This document shows, one piece after another, positions 19,401 to 30,316 of a stretch of DNA of 64,000 nt. The stretch lies in NCBI RefSeq assembly GCF_000696575.1, contig NZ_JMSQ01000001.1, forward strand, positions 1 through 64,000, written 5' to 3'. The notes below the pieces were generated by a model, which saw only the letters and a program-made list of their open reading frames with translations, was not told the origin of the DNA and did no database searches. Each line of letters begins with the position of its first letter. Within the stretch, counting starts at the first letter, position 1. This stretch comes from Siccibacter colletis. GTDB lineage: Bacteria > Pseudomonadota > Gammaproteobacteria > Enterobacterales > Enterobacteriaceae. Position numbers and translations under genes: made by a program.

Positions 19401-19897
19401 AAACGATCGGCAAACCAGCGCTGATAGAACGCCACGCAGCTGTCAACCATAGCGCGGTTACCGCGCAGCAGCGATTTGCCGACGTCGCCCATGCGCCCGC
19501 CGGAGAGCAGGATCAGGCCTTCATTCAGCTCCGCCAGCCAGGCGCTGTCGATCCACGGACCGTTTACGCCGTAGCCACGCTGATAGGCCCGGGAGATGAG
19601 CAGCGTCAGGTTCTGATATCCGGTGTTATTGGCCGCCAGCACGGTGATCTGGCTGAGCTCATCGCCCAGCGCATCGCTCTGCATCACAAAATCAGCACCG
19701 ATGATCGGTTTTATGCCGAGGCCGTGCGATCCACCGTAGAACTTCACCAGACCGCACAGGTTAGTAAAGTCGGTGATCGCCAGCGCGGGCATGCCAAGCG
19801 CGGCCGCCTTTTTTACCAGCGGTCCCGTCTTTGCCAGCCCATCAATCATGGAGTAGTCGCTGTGCACCCTCAGGTGTACAAAACGTGGTTCAGCCAT
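16415..19897 (-). CDS. dnaE: DNA polymerase III catalytic subunit alpha
   Basis: This is the replicative polymerase subunit. It is 1160 aa, the E. coli length. An N-terminal PHP domain ([15 protein letters not shown]) is followed by the polymerase core with catalytic aspartates in MPDFDVDF near residue 400, a beta-clamp binding motif QADMF near 920, then OB and tau-binding domains. The C-terminus [10 protein letters not shown] ends in TGA and is duplicated just downstream. It lies between rnhB and accA in the standard order. Confidence 0.98.
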   Translation of the reverse strand: MAEPRFVHLRVHSDYSMIDGLAKTGPLVKKAAALGMPALAITDFTNLCGLVKFYGGSHGLGIKPIIGADFVMQSDALGDELSQITVLAANNTGYQNLTLLISRAYQRGYGVNGPWIDSAWLAELNEGLILLSGGRMGDVGKSLLRGNRAMVDSCVAFYQRWFADRFYLELIRTGRPDEENYLHAAVALAEETGLPVVATNDVRFIDAGDFDAHEIRVAIHDGFTLDDPKRPRNYSTQQYMRTEDEMCELFADLPEALENSVEIARRCNVTVRLGEYFLPQFPTGDMSTEDFLVMKSKEGLEERLEFLFPDPDERVQKRPEYDERLDIELQVINQMGFPGYFLIVMEFIQWSKDNGIPVGPGRGSGAGSLVAYALKITDLDPLEFDLLFERFLNPERVSMPDFDVDFCMEKRDQVIDHVADMYGRDAVSQIITFGTMAAKAVIRDVGRVLGHPYGFVDRISKLVPPDPGMTLAKAFEAEPQLPEIYEADEEVKALIDMARKLEGVTRNAGKHAGGVVIAPTKITDFAPLYCDESGNHPVTQFDKNDVEYAGLVKFDFLGLRTLTIIDWALKMINPRREKQGLEPIDIAAIPLDDKKSFDMLQRSETTAVFQLESRGMKDLIKRLQPDCFEDMIALVALFRPGPLQSGMVDNFIDRKHGREAISYPDIQWQHESLKPVLEPTYGIILYQEQVMQIAQVLSGYTLGGADMLRRAMGKKKPEEMAKQRSIFEDGAKNNGVDGELAMKIFDLVEKFAGYGFNKSHSAAYALVSYQTLWLKAHYPAEFMAAVMTADMDNTDKVVGLVDECWRMGLKILPPDINSGLYHFHVNDDGEIVYGIGAIKGVGEGPIEAILEARNEGGYFRELFDLCARTDTKKLNRRVLEKLIMSGAFDRLGPHRAALMNSLGDALKAADQHAKAEAIGQADMFGVLAEEPEQIEQSYANCQPWPEQTVLDGERETLGLYLTGHPINQYLKEIERYVGGMRLKEMHPTERGKVITAAGLVIAARVMVTKRGNRIGICTLDDRSGRLEVMLFTDALEKYQHLLEQDRILIVSGQVSFDDFSGGLKMTAREVMDIADAREKYARGLAISLTDRQIDDQLLNRLRQSLEPHRSGTIPVHLYYQRADARARLRFGATWRVSPSDRLLNDLRGLIGSEQVELEFD

Positions 19898-19932
19898 CTC
19901 AGTTTCCGATTAACGATGTACAAGCCAGTGTC

Positions 19933-20529
19933 TTAGCAGACAAGGCCCAGCGCGCGTTTAACCGGCGCGAAGCTGCGTCGGTGATGAATGGTGGCGCCAT
20001 GTTCTGCCAGGCGTTCAAGATGAAAAGCGGTCGGATAGCCTTTGTGCTGGGCAAATCCATATTGCGGGAAGCTGAGATCCAGCTCGGCCATTTCCTGGTC
20101 GCGCGTCACTTTGGCAAGTATTGACGCCGCGCTGATTTCCGCCACCCGGCTGTCGCCTTTAACGACCGCCAGAGAAGGCATCGGCAGCGCCGGGCAGCGA
20201 TTGCCGTCGATCAGCACATACTCCGGCACCACGTTCAGCCCGGCGACGGCGCGCTGCATCGCCAGCATAGTGGCGTGCAAAATATTCAGCTCGTCAATTT
20301 CATGCGGTTCAGCACGGCCAATGCTCCAGGCCAGCGCTTTTTCACGGATTTCGAGGTACAGCGCCAGGCGGCGCTTTTCCGACAGCTTTTTCGAATCGGC
20401 AAGCCCAACGATGGGGCGCTGCGGATCGAGGATAACCGCAGCGGTCACTACCGCGCCGACCAGCGGGCCGCGGCCCACTTCGTCAACGCCGGCAACCAGA
20501 TGCGTATGGGGATAGATAAATTCCATCAT
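19933..20529 (-). CDS. rnhB: Ribonuclease HII
   Basis: RnhB removes RNA, including single ribonucleotides, from DNA duplexes. It is 198 aa. The active-site Asp16-Glu17 lie in [13 protein letters not shown], and later acidic residues in LIDGNR and SILAKVTRD complete the site. The first ATG shares a base with the lpxB stop (TAATG), suggesting coupled translation. A second ATG follows immediately, but the first fits the family length. Confidence 0.97.
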   Translation of the reverse strand: MMEFIYPHTHLVAGVDEVGRGPLVGAVVTAAVILDPQRPIVGLADSKKLSEKRRLALYLEIREKALAWSIGRAEPHEIDELNILHATMLAMQRAVAGLNVVPEYVLIDGNRCPALPMPSLAVVKGDSRVAEISAASILAKVTRDQEMAELDLSFPQYGFAQHKGYPTAFHLERLAEHGATIHHRRSFAPVKRALGLVC

Positions 20530-21677
20530 TATTGCGCTAACTCCAGCACCGCGTCGGCTGCCTGCTCGTCGGCATTGCAGCGAATTTGTTCATGCAGGTG
20601 ACGGAAGATGTCGTGCATTTCATGACTTTTTGCCCCGCCGTCCAGCAGCGGCGTCAGCGCTGCGGCCAGACGGGCCGGCTCGCACTCCTCCTGCAGCAGC
20701 TCTTTTACCAGTTCGCGACCGGCGAGCAGGTTAGGCAGCGAGACGTACTCGGTTTTCACCAGCCGTTTTGCCAGCCAGAAGGTAAAGGGCTTCATGCGAT
20801 AGCCAACCACCATCGGGCATTTCGCCAGCATACACTCCAGCGCGGCGGTGCCGGAGGCCAGCAGCGCTGCATCACTGGCGATCATCGCTTCACGCGCCTG
20901 ACCATCCAGCAGATGAATATGTAAATCCGGCGCCACTTCGGCTTTGATGCGTTCGAACTGTTCGCGACGCTTTGCGTTAACCAGCGGCACCACGACTTCA
21001 AGATCGGGCCAGCGCTCGCGCAGCAGCATCGCGGTTTTTAAGAAATCGCCGCTAAGCATCTCCACTTCCGCACCGCGGCTACCCGGCAGCAGCGCCAGGC
21101 AGTGGGCTTCATGAGGAATGCCAAGCACATCGCGCGCCGCGTTTTTATCCGGGTCCAGCGGCATGGCATCCGCCATGGTGTGACCGATAAAGCGGCACGG
21201 AACGTTATATTTATCGTAAAACGCTTTTTCGAAAGGCAGAAATGCCAGCACCAGGTCGGTGGCTCTGCCGATTTTGAAAACGCGTTTCTGGCGCCAGGCC
21301 CAGACCGACGGGCTGACGTAGTGAATGGTGCGAATGCCCTGCTGCTTCAGCTTGCCTTCAAGCGTGATGTTGAAGTCAGGTGCGTCGATGCCCACGAAGA
21401 CATCCGGTTGCAGCTCGGTGAAGCGACGGGTGAGGTCGGCGCGGATATGCAGCAGACGGCGCAAACGGCCCAGCACCTCCACGATGCCCATCACCGCCAG
21501 CTCTTCCATTTCATACCAGGCTTCACAGCCTTCAGCCTGCATGCGCGGACCGGCGACGCCAACAAAACGGGCGTCGGGATGACGCGCTTTCAGCGCGCGG
21601 ATGAGACCTGCACCAAGAATATCGCCGGAGGTTTCTCCGGCGACCAGGGCAATCGTAAGGGGACGCTTCGCCTGCAT
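20529..21677 (-). CDS. lpxB: Lipid-A-disaccharide synthase
   Basis: This GT19 glycosyltransferase joins 2,3-diacylglucosamine-1-phosphate (lipid X) to its UDP form, making the lipid A disaccharide. It is 382 aa, a peripheral inner-membrane protein. The family start [20 protein letters not shown] is present. The ATG directly follows the lpxA stop (TAAATG), and the stop overlaps rnhB. Confidence 0.98.
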   Translation of the reverse strand: MQAKRPLTIALVAGETSGDILGAGLIRALKARHPDARFVGVAGPRMQAEGCEAWYEMEELAVMGIVEVLGRLRRLLHIRADLTRRFTELQPDVFVGIDAPDFNITLEGKLKQQGIRTIHYVSPSVWAWRQKRVFKIGRATDLVLAFLPFEKAFYDKYNVPCRFIGHTMADAMPLDPDKNAARDVLGIPHEAHCLALLPGSRGAEVEMLSGDFLKTAMLLRERWPDLEVVVPLVNAKRREQFERIKAEVAPDLHIHLLDGQAREAMIASDAALLASGTAALECMLAKCPMVVGYRMKPFTFWLAKRLVKTEYVSLPNLLAGRELVKELLQEECEPARLAAALTPLLDGGAKSHEMHDIFRHLHEQIRCNADEQAADAVLELAQ

Positions 21678-22466
21678 TTAACGAATCAGACCGCGTGTTG
21701 AGCGCTCGAAGAAGTCGCTAAACGCCTTCACTTCCGGATGACGTTCGGCAAGTTCAGCGATTTCCGGCTTCGCCTCTTCAAACGTCTTACCGCTGCGGTA
21801 GAGCAGCTTGTAAGCGTTACGAATAGCATGCAGCGCTTCTTTGCTGAAGCCGCGACGCTTGAGGCCTTCAATGTTCACGCCGTAAGGCGTGGCATGGTTG
21901 CCCTGAGCAATCACATAAGGCGGCACGTCCTGCGCCACACCGGAGCAGCCGCCAACCATCACGTGTGCGCCGATGATGCAGAACTGATGTACGGCGGTCA
22001 TACCGCCGATGATAGCGTGATCGTCCACCGATACGTGGCCGGCAAGCGTGGCGTTGTTCGCGAGAATAACGCGGCTGCCGACGGTGCAGTCGTGTGCGAC
22101 ATGCGCGTTAACCATCATCAGGTTATCGCTACCCACCTTCGTCAATCCACCGCCCTGTACTGTGCCGCGGTGGATAGTTACGCTTTCGCGAATGCGGTTG
22201 CGATCGCCAATTTCCACGCAGGTCGGTTCCCCGGCGTACTTAAGATCCTGGTTCACTTCACCGATAGAGGCGAACTGATAAATCTCATTGTCGCGACCAA
22301 TGGTCGTATGACCATTCACCACTACATGAGACTTCAGTACCGTACCTTCGCCGATAGTGACGTTCGGACCAACAATACAGAACGGGCCAATGTGGGCGTT
22401 GGCACCAATAACGGCACCCTCTTCCACAATAGCAGTCGGATGAATAAAGGCAGTTTTATCAATCAC
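21678..22466 (-). CDS. lpxA: UDP-N-acetylglucosamine acyltransferase
   Basis: LpxA adds 3-hydroxymyristate from ACP to UDP-GlcNAc, the first step of lipid A synthesis. It is 262 aa. Hexapeptide repeats form the left-handed beta-helix over about residues 1-190, with the catalytic His125 in NAHVAHDC, followed by a helical C-terminus. The start is GTG, as in E. coli, 3 bases after the fabZ stop. Confidence 0.98.
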   Translation of the reverse strand: MIDKTAFIHPTAIVEEGAVIGANAHIGPFCIVGPNVTIGEGTVLKSHVVVNGHTTIGRDNEIYQFASIGEVNQDLKYAGEPTCVEIGDRNRIRESVTIHRGTVQGGGLTKVGSDNLMMVNAHVAHDCTVGSRVILANNATLAGHVSVDDHAIIGGMTAVHQFCIIGAHVMVGGCSGVAQDVPPYVIAQGNHATPYGVNIEGLKRRGFSKEALHAIRNAYKLLYRSGKTFEEAKPEIAELAERHPEVKAFSDFFERSTRGLIR

Positions 22467-22469
22467 GTA

Positions 22470-22925
22470 TCAGGCCTCCCGGCTACGCGCGCACATCATG
22501 GTAGCTTCGCATACGATTTTGCCGTCAACCAGCGCAACACCTTTGAAGCGCGTCAGGCCACGGCGCGTTTTTTCAAATGTGACTTCCATGATCATCTGGT
22601 CTCCTGGCACGACCGGGCGCTTAAAGCGCGCTTCGTCGATACCGGCGAAGTAATACAGTTCGCCCGGTTCAAGCTTACCAACGCTTTTGAATGCCAGAAT
22701 GCCGGTCGCCTGCGCCATCGCTTCGAGGATCAGAACGCCGGGGAAAATCGGTTTGCCAGGGAAATGGCCCTGGAAAAACGGCTCGTTTACTGAGACATTT
22801 TTAACTGCGCGTAGAAAACGACCTTCTTCAAAATCCAGCACGCGATCTACCAGCAAAAACGGGTAGCGGTGCGGCAGAAGCTCTAAAATCTCTTCAATGT
22901 GCAGAGTATGAGTGTCAGTAGTCAA
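22470..22925 (-). CDS. fabZ: 3-hydroxyacyl-ACP dehydratase FabZ
   Basis: FabZ dehydrates 3-hydroxyacyl-ACP in fatty acid elongation and competes with LpxA and LpxD for hydroxymyristoyl-ACP. It is a 151 aa hotdog fold. Catalytic His54 ([11 protein letters not shown]) and Glu68 (LILEAMAQ) are present. The start is TTG at 22925, as in E. coli. The gene sits between lpxD and lpxA, tying the membrane and lipid A pathways at one locus. Confidence 0.98.
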   Translation of the reverse strand: MTTDTHTLHIEEILELLPHRYPFLLVDRVLDFEEGRFLRAVKNVSVNEPFFQGHFPGKPIFPGVLILEAMAQATGILAFKSVGKLEPGELYYFAGIDEARFKRPVVPGDQMIMEVTFEKTRRGLTRFKGVALVDGKIVCEATMMCARSREA

Positions 22926-23052
22926 AATACTCTTCCTGTCTAAATGTACTGAATGTACTTATTGGCAATAATAGTAACACGGCCCGCGGCAATCCTTAGA
23001 AAGCCAGCAGGCCGCGAATCTGGTAAGCGCGAAGGCGTCAAGCCGAAGTGAT

Positions 23053-24078
23053 TCAGTCCTGTGAATTGACTTTACGTTCGATGGCCTTGAGGCGTTTGCT
23101 CATGTCATCGATATTCATCACTAACGCTGCGGTTTTTCGCCATGCTTTATTTGGTTGCAGCGGAATTCCTGAAGAGTATACCCCAGGTTCAGTGATGGGG
23201 CGCATTACCATGCCCATCCCTGTTACCGTCACTTTATCACAGATTTCCATGTGACCATTAATCACGCTGGCACCGCCGATCATGCAGTAGCGGCCGATTT
23301 TCAGGCTGCCTGCCATGATGACCCCGCCAGCAACGGCGGTATTGTCACCAATCACGACGTTGTGCGCAATCTGGCACTGGTTGTCTATGATAACACCGTT
23401 ACCGATAACAGTGTCATCCAGCGCACCGCGATCGATCGTGGTACAGGCACCAATTTCAACATTGTTACCGATAATTACACGTCCAATCTGCGGTATTTTA
23501 ACCCAGTTTCCACGATCGTTGGCATAGCCAAATCCGTCGGAACCAATAACGGTACCAGACTGGATCAGGCAGTTTTCACCAATGTCGATCTCATGATAAA
23601 CCGAGACGTTGGCCCACAAGCGGGTGTTTGCACCCAGCTTCGTGTTTTTACCAACGAAGCAGCCGGCGCCGATAATAACGTTATCACCCAGCTCAACGCC
23701 AGATTCAATAACGGCATTCGCGCCGACAGCCACATTTTTACCCAGCCGCGCGGACGGGTCGATAACAGCGCTCGGGGCGATGTCAGCGGCAGGCTGCGGC
23801 GTGGTATCAAGAATTTGCGCCATGCGGGCATAGGTCAGGTACGGATTCTTAACGACCAGTGCAGCACTCTTAGCAAAAGGAAGATCGTCCGACGTCATCA
23901 CAACGGCGGATGCCTGGCATAATGCCAGTTGCTCACGGTAACGCGGGTTTACCATGAACGTAATGTGTCCCTCGGAAGCAGATTGCATAGACGCGACGCC
24001 GGAGATGACGATATCGCCATCTCCGTGCAAGTCTGCATCCAACTGCCGGGCTAAATCAGCCAGTCGAATTGAAGGCAT
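23053..24078 (-). CDS. lpxD: UDP-3-O-acylglucosamine N-acyltransferase
   Basis: LpxD adds the N-linked 3-hydroxymyristoyl group in lipid A synthesis. It is 341 aa. An N-terminal uridine-binding domain (about 1-100) is followed by hexapeptide repeats (about 100-300) with catalytic His239 in QIAHNVVIG, and a C-terminal helix. The gene starts 3 bases after the skp stop. Confidence 0.98.
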   Translation of the reverse strand: MPSIRLADLARQLDADLHGDGDIVISGVASMQSASEGHITFMVNPRYREQLALCQASAVVMTSDDLPFAKSAALVVKNPYLTYARMAQILDTTPQPAADIAPSAVIDPSARLGKNVAVGANAVIESGVELGDNVIIGAGCFVGKNTKLGANTRLWANVSVYHEIDIGENCLIQSGTVIGSDGFGYANDRGNWVKIPQIGRVIIGNNVEIGACTTIDRGALDDTVIGNGVIIDNQCQIAHNVVIGDNTAVAGGVIMAGSLKIGRYCMIGGASVINGHMEICDKVTVTGMGMVMRPITEPGVYSSGIPLQPNKAWRKTAALVMNIDDMSKRLKAIERKVNSQD

Positions 24079-24081
24079 TAC

Positions 24082-24576
24082 TTATTTAACCTGTTTCAGC
24101 ACGTCTGCGGTGATGTCTTTAACATCGCTGCTGGTGTAAGCAACGGTGTTTGCGTCCAGAACCAGATCGATATCCTGATCGGCTGCAACTTTCTTCACAG
24201 CGGTCTGAATACGGGTAACCAGTTTGCCGCGCTCTTCGTTGGAACGACGAGAACGATCCTGTTCAAAGGACTGCGCTTTGCCGGAGAAGTCCTGGCGCTG
24301 AGCCATAACATCTTTTTCCAGCTTGCTGCGTTCGCTCGCTTTCATGGTCGAGCCATCGCGCTGCAGGCGCTGCATTTTGGATTGCAGGTCGGATTCCATG
24401 CGTTGCAGTTCACCGGCACGGCCTTTGAACTCATTCTCCAGAGTTTTGGAAACACCTGTGCCCTGAGCAACCTGCTGGAACAGGTTACCCATGTTCACAA
24501 CGGCAATTTTATCAGCAGCTTGTGCAGACGCCGCCATTGCTAAACTGAGACCTGCAGCAAATAACCACTTTTTCAC
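24082..24576 (-). CDS. skp: Periplasmic chaperone Skp
   Basis: Skp (OmpH/HlpA) is a trimeric jellyfish-shaped chaperone that carries unfolded outer-membrane proteins to the BAM complex. It is 164 aa (E. coli 161); the extra three residues lie in the long coiled-coil tentacles. The signal peptide ends SAQA/ADK. I chose GTG at 24576, with AAGGAG 6 bases upstream. It lies directly downstream of bamA, its functional partner. Confidence 0.96.
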   Translation of the reverse strand: MKKWLFAAGLSLAMAASAQAADKIAVVNMGNLFQQVAQGTGVSKTLENEFKGRAGELQRMESDLQSKMQRLQRDGSTMKASERSKLEKDVMAQRQDFSGKAQSFEQDRSRRSNEERGKLVTRIQTAVKKVAADQDIDLVLDANTVAYTSSDVKDITADVLKQVK

Positions 24577-24631
24577 AATCAACTCCTTACCATCCCATGA
24601 GTACCCGAGGGTACCGATTTTTCGCGGGCTA

Positions 24632-24657
24632 CAGGCGGTGCGTAATGCAACCGCCTG
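24632..24657. repeat. Inverted repeat in the bamA-skp spacer
   Basis: CAGGCGGT and ACCGCCTG form an 8 bp stem with a 10-base loop in the 121 bp spacer. There is no following T run on either strand. A second short palindrome, GTACCCGAGGGTAC, lies at 24601-24614. Either could tune relative skp and bamA expression; this is not shown by sequence. Confidence 0.55.
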
Positions 24658-24697
24658 ACGCCGCTACACTGCATCAGCATTCCTTTGCGACGCGCAA

Positions 24698-27103
24698 TTA
24701 CCAGGTTTTACCAATGTTAAACTGGAACTGCTCCGCCTTGTCTCCATCGTATTTCTTGAACGGCTGAGAATACGAGAACACCAGTGGTCCTAATGGAGAC
24801 ATCCATTGTAATGCCAGACCGGCCGACATACGGATATTGCTTGGGTCGCTGTAGTCAGGCACGCCTGCTGCCTGCATCGCTGCCGTATTGTCCCAGTTTG
24901 TATCCCAGACGCTACCCGCGTCGACAAACAGCGAAGTACGTACGGAATTCGCATATTTTTCGCTCAGGAACGGCGTCGGGGTGATGAACTCAAGGCTGGC
25001 AACGCCCATGGCATTACCGCCGACCGCATCATCAGAACTACAGTAAGTCCCCGCTTCGCAGTTTTCGTTATTCGGGCCGAAGTAAACTGCTTTCGGACCG
25101 ATGTTGTTCGACTGGAAGCCACGCACGGTGCTGGAGCCACCGGCATAGAAGTTCTCATAGAACGGCAGCTCTTTACTGCCAAGACCGTCACCATAGCCCC
25201 AACGGGTACGCCCCAGAATCACCCACTTATGATCGTCATCGATCGGGAAGTAAGAGGCGGTATCCAGCGTTACCTTGTAGAACTCGTTATCGGAACCTGG
25301 CATGGTAACTTTACCATTCAGGTTGACGCGAGAACCTTCGGTCGGGAAGTAACCACGGTCAAGCTTGTTGTACGTCCAGCCATAGTTCAGCGTGAAGTCA
25401 TCTGCTGAGAAGCCGTTCTCATCGGTCGTGGTCGGGCTGCTCTGACCAACGGAGTCGAGATAGCGCCACATCGCCACCTGCGGTTGCATGTTGGACAGGT
25501 CGTTGTGGACATAGCCCAGACCCACGCGCAGCGTGTTGTATTCGTTCACCGGGAAGCCGAGGGTTCCGTCTACACCATAGCTCTTGTTGGTATAGGAGGA
25601 GAGATCCGCATCGTCCGCTTTAAAGTCGTTATAGAAGACACGACCACCGAGGCTCACACCGTCTACGGTGAAGTACGGGTTGGTGACAGAGAATTCAGAG
25701 TAGGTCTGGTAATCGTTTTTGGTTCCGTTGATGCCAACGGAATAACCGGTACCTAACCAGTTATCCTGCTGAACGCCGACCTGGAAGCTGACGCCACTCT
25801 CGGTACCGTAGCCGACACCGAAGTTAAAGCTACCGGTGTTGCGCTCTTTAACTTTGTAGACCACGTCAACCTGGTCCGGGCTACCCGCGACGCGTTGGGT
25901 ATCAACGTCAACGGTTTCGAAATAGCCGAGACGGTTCAGACGCTCTTTACCCTGATCGACGAGGTCGCTCCCCAGCCATGCCCCTTCCATCTGACGCATT
26001 TCGCGGCGCAGGACGGCATCTTTGGAGGTGCTGTTACCCTCAAAGCGAATGTTACGCACGTAGAAGCGGTTACCGGAGTCAACGTTGACGCGCAGCTTAA
26101 CGGTCTTATCCGCGTCGTTGATTTCCGGCTGGCTCTGAACGCGCGGATAGGCGTAACCATAACGACCAAGCAATTTCTTGATGTCGTCTTCCATTTTGGT
26201 CACTTTGGTGCCGTTATACAGCTCACCTGGCTCCATTTTGGTCAGGCTTTCGATTTCGGCTGAGTGGCCAGCGAGGTTGCCGCTGACTTCAACACCAGAA
26301 ATCTTATACTGCTCGCCTTCCGTCACGTTAACGGTGATGTAGATGCCCTTTTTATCCGGCGTCAGGCTGACCTGAGTAGAGTCAATGTTGAAACGTGCGT
26401 AGCCGCGATCCAGATAGTAGCTGCGCAGGGTTTCAAGGTCGCCCGCCAGTTTTTGCTTCTGGTATTTACGATCGCCCACTACGTTCCACCACGGCACTTC
26501 GTCACGCAGCTGGAACTGAGAAATCAGCTCTTCAGTGCTGAAGGCATGGTTACCGACAATGTTGATCTGCTGAATGGTGGCCGACACGCCTTCCTGGAAC
26601 ACCAGCTTCAGGTCTACGCGGTTACGCGGCAGCGGAGTAACAACCGCTTTCACGCTGGCGCTGTATTTACCCACGCTGTAATAGAAGTCTTCCAGACCCT
26701 TTTCGATATCTGAAAGGGTGGTTCGGTCGAGGGATTCACCCACGCGCACGCTGGAGGCTTCGAGGTTCTGCTTCAGCATGTCATCCTTTACCGACTTGTT
26801 GCCGGAGAAAGTAATGCTGGCGATAGTCGGGCGTTCTTTAACCTGAACCAACAGGTTTTCGCCGTCGCGCAGTACCCGCACATCCTCGAAGTTGCCGGTA
26901 GCAAACAGGGCGCGAATGGTATTTCCGATATCCTCATCAGTCACCGTGTCGCCTGGGCGCACTGGCATGCTGAGGAGGGCCGCACCAACGGCGACACGCT
27001 GAAGGCCTTCGAAATGAATGTCCTTCACTACGAAACCGTCAGCACCGTATACGGTGGCGCTGCTAAACAGCAGCGACGCTATGAGCAACTTTTTCATCGC
27101 CAT
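24698..27103 (-). CDS. bamA: Outer-membrane protein assembly factor BamA
   Basis: BamA is the Omp85 core of the BAM machine that folds beta-barrels into the outer membrane. It is 801 aa (E. coli 810). A signal peptide (ATVYGA) is followed by five POTRA domains (about 21-420) and a 16-strand barrel with the conserved VRGF in loop 6. The C-terminal residue is Trp (NIGKTW). The loop-6 region is shorter than in E. coli but keeps two cysteines. It lies between rseP and skp. Confidence 0.98.
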   Translation of the reverse strand: MAMKKLLIASLLFSSATVYGADGFVVKDIHFEGLQRVAVGAALLSMPVRPGDTVTDEDIGNTIRALFATGNFEDVRVLRDGENLLVQVKERPTIASITFSGNKSVKDDMLKQNLEASSVRVGESLDRTTLSDIEKGLEDFYYSVGKYSASVKAVVTPLPRNRVDLKLVFQEGVSATIQQINIVGNHAFSTEELISQFQLRDEVPWWNVVGDRKYQKQKLAGDLETLRSYYLDRGYARFNIDSTQVSLTPDKKGIYITVNVTEGEQYKISGVEVSGNLAGHSAEIESLTKMEPGELYNGTKVTKMEDDIKKLLGRYGYAYPRVQSQPEINDADKTVKLRVNVDSGNRFYVRNIRFEGNSTSKDAVLRREMRQMEGAWLGSDLVDQGKERLNRLGYFETVDVDTQRVAGSPDQVDVVYKVKERNTGSFNFGVGYGTESGVSFQVGVQQDNWLGTGYSVGINGTKNDYQTYSEFSVTNPYFTVDGVSLGGRVFYNDFKADDADLSSYTNKSYGVDGTLGFPVNEYNTLRVGLGYVHNDLSNMQPQVAMWRYLDSVGQSSPTTTDENGFSADDFTLNYGWTYNKLDRGYFPTEGSRVNLNGKVTMPGSDNEFYKVTLDTASYFPIDDDHKWVILGRTRWGYGDGLGSKELPFYENFYAGGSSTVRGFQSNNIGPKAVYFGPNNENCEAGTYCSSDDAVGGNAMGVASLEFITPTPFLSEKYANSVRTSLFVDAGSVWDTNWDNTAAMQAAGVPDYSDPSNIRMSAGLALQWMSPLGPLVFSYSQPFKKYDGDKAEQFQFNIGKTW

Positions 27104-27133
27104 CGTTGTTATGCGTTCTTCCTAACCAAACTC

Positions 27134-28489
27134 TCATAACCGAGAGAAATCATTGAAAAGTGCAAGCCCCATTAACATCACCAGCAGAATTGAGCCAATG
27201 CGATAACTAAAGTCTTGAACTCGCTCGGAAACCGGCCCGCCTTTCAGCTTCTCAACCGCTAAGAATAGCAAGTGCCCACCATCAAGGACCGGCAGAGGAA
27301 ACAGATTGATTATCCCGAGATTCACGCTAATCAGCGCCAGAAACATCAGGAAGTAGATCAACCCATACTCTGCGGACACTCCTGCTCCCTGAGCAATGGA
27401 GATGGGGCCACTAAGGTTGTTAAGCTTAACGTCACCGGTTATCAATTTCCCCAGCATGTTAACCGTCAGCTTCATCAGCTGCCACGTCTTTGCCGTGGCT
27501 TCGATAATCGCGTTGAACGGCCCATACTGGCGCAACACTTTGTATTCATCAGACAGAGGAATAATTTTCGGAACCACGCCCGCAAAACCCTCTGCCTGAC
27601 CACTGCTACCGGGCTTTGTATCCGGTATCAGCGATAAAGACAAGGAACTCCCTTGCCTCTCGACTTCTAACGCCAGTGCTTTCCCCGGATTATCGCGTAC
27701 CAGGGTGACAAATGACATCCACGACGTCAATAACTGACCATCGACTTTAACGATCCTGTCGCCCGCTTGCAAACCTGCTTTGCTTGCGGCGGAATTCTGC
27801 TGCACCTCATCAAGCACCGGTTCAATCTGCGGTCCCTTCGGGCGTAAACCCAGCGACGCAACCGGATCCTCACGGTCAGGCTCGAAGTGCCAGTCGCGTA
27901 AATCAAGGGTTTTGTCGCTGCGCGCGCTATTGCCAGGCGATGTGACCGAAAGCGTTGTGCTTTCTTCGCCAATTTTTGCGACCAGCGCTAAGCGCACAGC
28001 ATCCCAGTCAGGCGTTTCGATACCGTCGATAGCTTTTAGTTCCGCGCCCGGCTGAATTTGTGCCTGGGCAGCAATGGAATTGGGCGCAATTTCACCAATC
28101 ACGGGCTTCACACTGGGTACGCCGATAATAAATACCAGCCAGTATGCGAAAACGGCGAAGATGAAATTTGCCACCGGGCCGGCAGCGATGATCGCCGCAC
28201 GCTGTGCGACGGTTTTGTTATTGAAGGCGCGGTGACGTAATTCAGGAATAACCGGCTCGACGCGTTCGTCGAGCATTTTCACGTAGCCACCTAGCGGGAT
28301 CAGGGCAATGACAAACTCGGTGCCGTGGCGGTCGGTACGCTGCCACAGCGCTTTGCCAAAGCCGATAGAGAAGCGCTCAACGCGGACACCGCAGCGACGA
28401 GCAACCCAAAAATGGCCGAACTCGTGCACGGTAATCAGAATGCCCAGCGCAACGATAAAGGCCATTAAATTCCAGAGGATGCTCAGCAT
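27134..28489 (-). CDS. rseP: Site-2 intramembrane protease RseP
   Basis: RseP cuts RseA after DegS to free sigma E, and clears remnant signal peptides. It is 451 aa with four membrane segments. The zinc site HEFGH is at residues 22-26, the third ligand lies in [12 protein letters not shown] near the C-terminus, and two PDZ domains lie in the periplasmic middle. Its place next to bamA and skp puts the sigma E activator in the operon that sigma E serves. Confidence 0.98.
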   Translation of the reverse strand: MLSILWNLMAFIVALGILITVHEFGHFWVARRCGVRVERFSIGFGKALWQRTDRHGTEFVIALIPLGGYVKMLDERVEPVIPELRHRAFNNKTVAQRAAIIAAGPVANFIFAVFAYWLVFIIGVPSVKPVIGEIAPNSIAAQAQIQPGAELKAIDGIETPDWDAVRLALVAKIGEESTTLSVTSPGNSARSDKTLDLRDWHFEPDREDPVASLGLRPKGPQIEPVLDEVQQNSAASKAGLQAGDRIVKVDGQLLTSWMSFVTLVRDNPGKALALEVERQGSSLSLSLIPDTKPGSSGQAEGFAGVVPKIIPLSDEYKVLRQYGPFNAIIEATAKTWQLMKLTVNMLGKLITGDVKLNNLSGPISIAQGAGVSAEYGLIYFLMFLALISVNLGIINLFPLPVLDGGHLLFLAVEKLKGGPVSERVQDFSYRIGSILLVMLMGLALFNDFSRL

Positions 28490-28500
28490 AGTACCTTCCG

Positions 28501-29358
28501 TCAGACGGTCCCGAAGACCAGCAGTAACAGGCAGGCAAATACCGGTACCGCCGCCGTCAGGCTATCGATGCGATCCAGAATGCCGCCGTGGCCGGGGATT
28601 AAATTGCCGCTATCCTTGATGCCGGCTTCACGCTTGAACATGCTTTCGGTGAGATCGCCCAGCACCGAGGCCAGCGCAGCGACAATCGAGGATACCAATA
28701 GTACCACCGGCGCGACTTCCAGCTTTGCAAAAGTGCCGTAGAGCCAGGCGATAACCGCAGCGGTAAACAGGCCGCCGATGAAGCCCTGCCAGGTTTTGCC
28801 CGGCGATACTTTCGGGGCAAGCTTATGTTTGCCGAATTTCTTACCGAAGATATAAGCGCCAGAGTCCGCGCCCCACACCAGAAACATGACGTAGAGCAGC
28901 CAGATAGCCCCGCTGTAGTGGTTACTGTCGTAGTGCCATGAGCGCAGCGCCACCATGCCCCAGAAGAACGGCACGATAGTCAGGAAGCCAAATATCAGAC
29001 GCAGCACCTTTGATTCACGCCACAGCGACGCGGAGCCGGGGTAGAACAGTACCAGCAGCAGTGCGGCTAACCACCAGCCAAGTGATGCCCAGAGTGAAAA
29101 CTCAATGAGCGGCAGGCGCGCGGTGTGGTGATATTCCGGCAGCGTGAAGAGCATGACGGCCAGCAGCAGCCCGCACAGGACTGCGAGCCAGACACGCTGA
29201 CCACGCGCGGCAAAACCGCAGAACTGCCCCCACTCCCAGGCAGCCAGCATGCAGACCAGCAGCGTAGCGATGGCAAAGCCAGCCGGCGGCAGCAAGAACA
29301 GCGCTGCGATAACAACCGGAATCATGACAAATGCGGAAATCAGGCGATACTTCAGCAA
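28501..29358 (-). CDS. cdsA: Phosphatidate cytidylyltransferase
   Basis: CdsA makes CDP-diacylglycerol from phosphatidic acid and CTP, the branch point of phospholipid synthesis. It is 285 aa and multi-spanning in the inner membrane. The family signature is visible near the C-terminus ([18 protein letters not shown], then DRIDS). The start is TTG at 29358, as in E. coli, 12 bases after the uppS stop. Confidence 0.98.
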   Translation of the reverse strand: MLKYRLISAFVMIPVVIAALFLLPPAGFAIATLLVCMLAAWEWGQFCGFAARGQRVWLAVLCGLLLAVMLFTLPEYHHTARLPLIEFSLWASLGWWLAALLLVLFYPGSASLWRESKVLRLIFGFLTIVPFFWGMVALRSWHYDSNHYSGAIWLLYVMFLVWGADSGAYIFGKKFGKHKLAPKVSPGKTWQGFIGGLFTAAVIAWLYGTFAKLEVAPVVLLVSSIVAALASVLGDLTESMFKREAGIKDSGNLIPGHGGILDRIDSLTAAVPVFACLLLLVFGTV

Positions 29359-29370
29359 AAGCTACCCCCA

Positions 29371-30129
29371 TCAGGCAACATCACCACCGGGTTCTGTGCC
29401 GCCAAAACGACGCTCTCGGTTTGCGAACGCATCAAGCGCCCCCTCAAAGTCTTGTTCATCAAAATCAGGCCAGAGAACATCTGTAAAATAGAGTTCCGCA
29501 TAGGCTATCTGCCAGAGCAGGAAGTTACTAATGCGATGCTCTCCGCCTGTCCTAATTACCAGGTCAACGGGAGCCAGCTCATTCATACAGAGTTGCTGGT
29601 TCAGCAGCTCTTCATCAATGCTTTCAGGGCGTAACAGCCCTTCCTGAACCTGCGTCGCAAGTTGCCTCACTCCCTGAATAATATCCCAGCGTCCACCGTA
29701 ATTCGCCGCGATGTTTAGCGTCAGCCCGGTGTTCTGGCTCGTCAGCGTCTCAGCTTTGACGATGCGCTCCTGCAGACGCGTATTAAAGCGGCTGGTATCG
29801 CCAATAATGCGTAAACGCACGTTGTGGCGATGCAGGCTTTTCACCTCGCTGTCGAGCGCCCAGACAAACAGCTCCATCAGCGCGCTGACTTCCTGTGCGG
29901 GGCGATTCCAGTTCTCGCTGCTAAAAGCATAAAGCGTAAGCGCATCAATGCCATTATTTGCTGCAAAAGAAACTGCACGGCGAACCGATTTAGCTCCCGC
30001 TTTATGTCCAAACGCTCTTATTTTTCCCTGTCTTTTCGCCCAACGGCCATTGCCATCCATAATGATGGCCACATGGCGGCAGCCATGTGCAGGTAAGTGT
30101 TCGCTTAATGGTTGGTTAGCAGACAACAT
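29371..30129 (-). CDS. uppS: Undecaprenyl diphosphate synthase
   Basis: UppS (IspU) extends farnesyl diphosphate with eight isoprene units to make the C55 carrier for peptidoglycan and O-antigen. It is 252 aa, a cis-prenyltransferase. Asp25 in IIMDGNGRWAK is the catalytic aspartate, and RTGGEHRISNFLLWQ is the conserved C-terminal block. It works downstream of Dxr, the adjacent gene, but a terminator lies between them. Confidence 0.98.
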   Translation of the reverse strand: MLSANQPLSEHLPAHGCRHVAIIMDGNGRWAKRQGKIRAFGHKAGAKSVRRAVSFAANNGIDALTLYAFSSENWNRPAQEVSALMELFVWALDSEVKSLHRHNVRLRIIGDTSRFNTRLQERIVKAETLTSQNTGLTLNIAANYGGRWDIIQGVRQLATQVQEGLLRPESIDEELLNQQLCMNELAPVDLVIRTGGEHRISNFLLWQIAYAELYFTDVLWPDFDEQDFEGALDAFANRERRFGGTEPGGDVA

Positions 30130-30191
30130 AACGCGTTTTTATTCCCTGATAAGGATTAAGCGGTACTCTGGAATACTGAAGCCCTCAGCAT

Positions 30192-30218
30192 AAAAAAGCC
30201 GTGCAAATTCACGGCTTA
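30192..30218 (-). terminator. Terminator between dxr and uppS
   Basis: The minus strand has AAGCCGTG/CACGGCTT with a 6-base loop, then TTTTTT. It would reduce read-through from dxr into uppS, implying a separate promoter for uppS or partial termination. Confidence 0.87.
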
Positions 30219-30253
30219 CCTGAACGTTAGTGATTTATCACCCGCGTTCAGGT
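30218..30253. repeat. Extended nested palindrome before the dxr-uppS terminator
   Basis: ACCTGAACG (30218-30226) pairs with CGTTCAGGT (30245-30253). Within the loop GTGAT/ATCAC (30230-30241) forms an inner stem. It abuts the terminator and could act as a protein-binding or RNA-processing site. Confidence 0.6.
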
Positions 30254-30316
30254 GGCGCAGACTATATCACTGAAGCACATAGCGAACAAATGGCACAGGC
30301 CCCGCTGCGGGAATAA

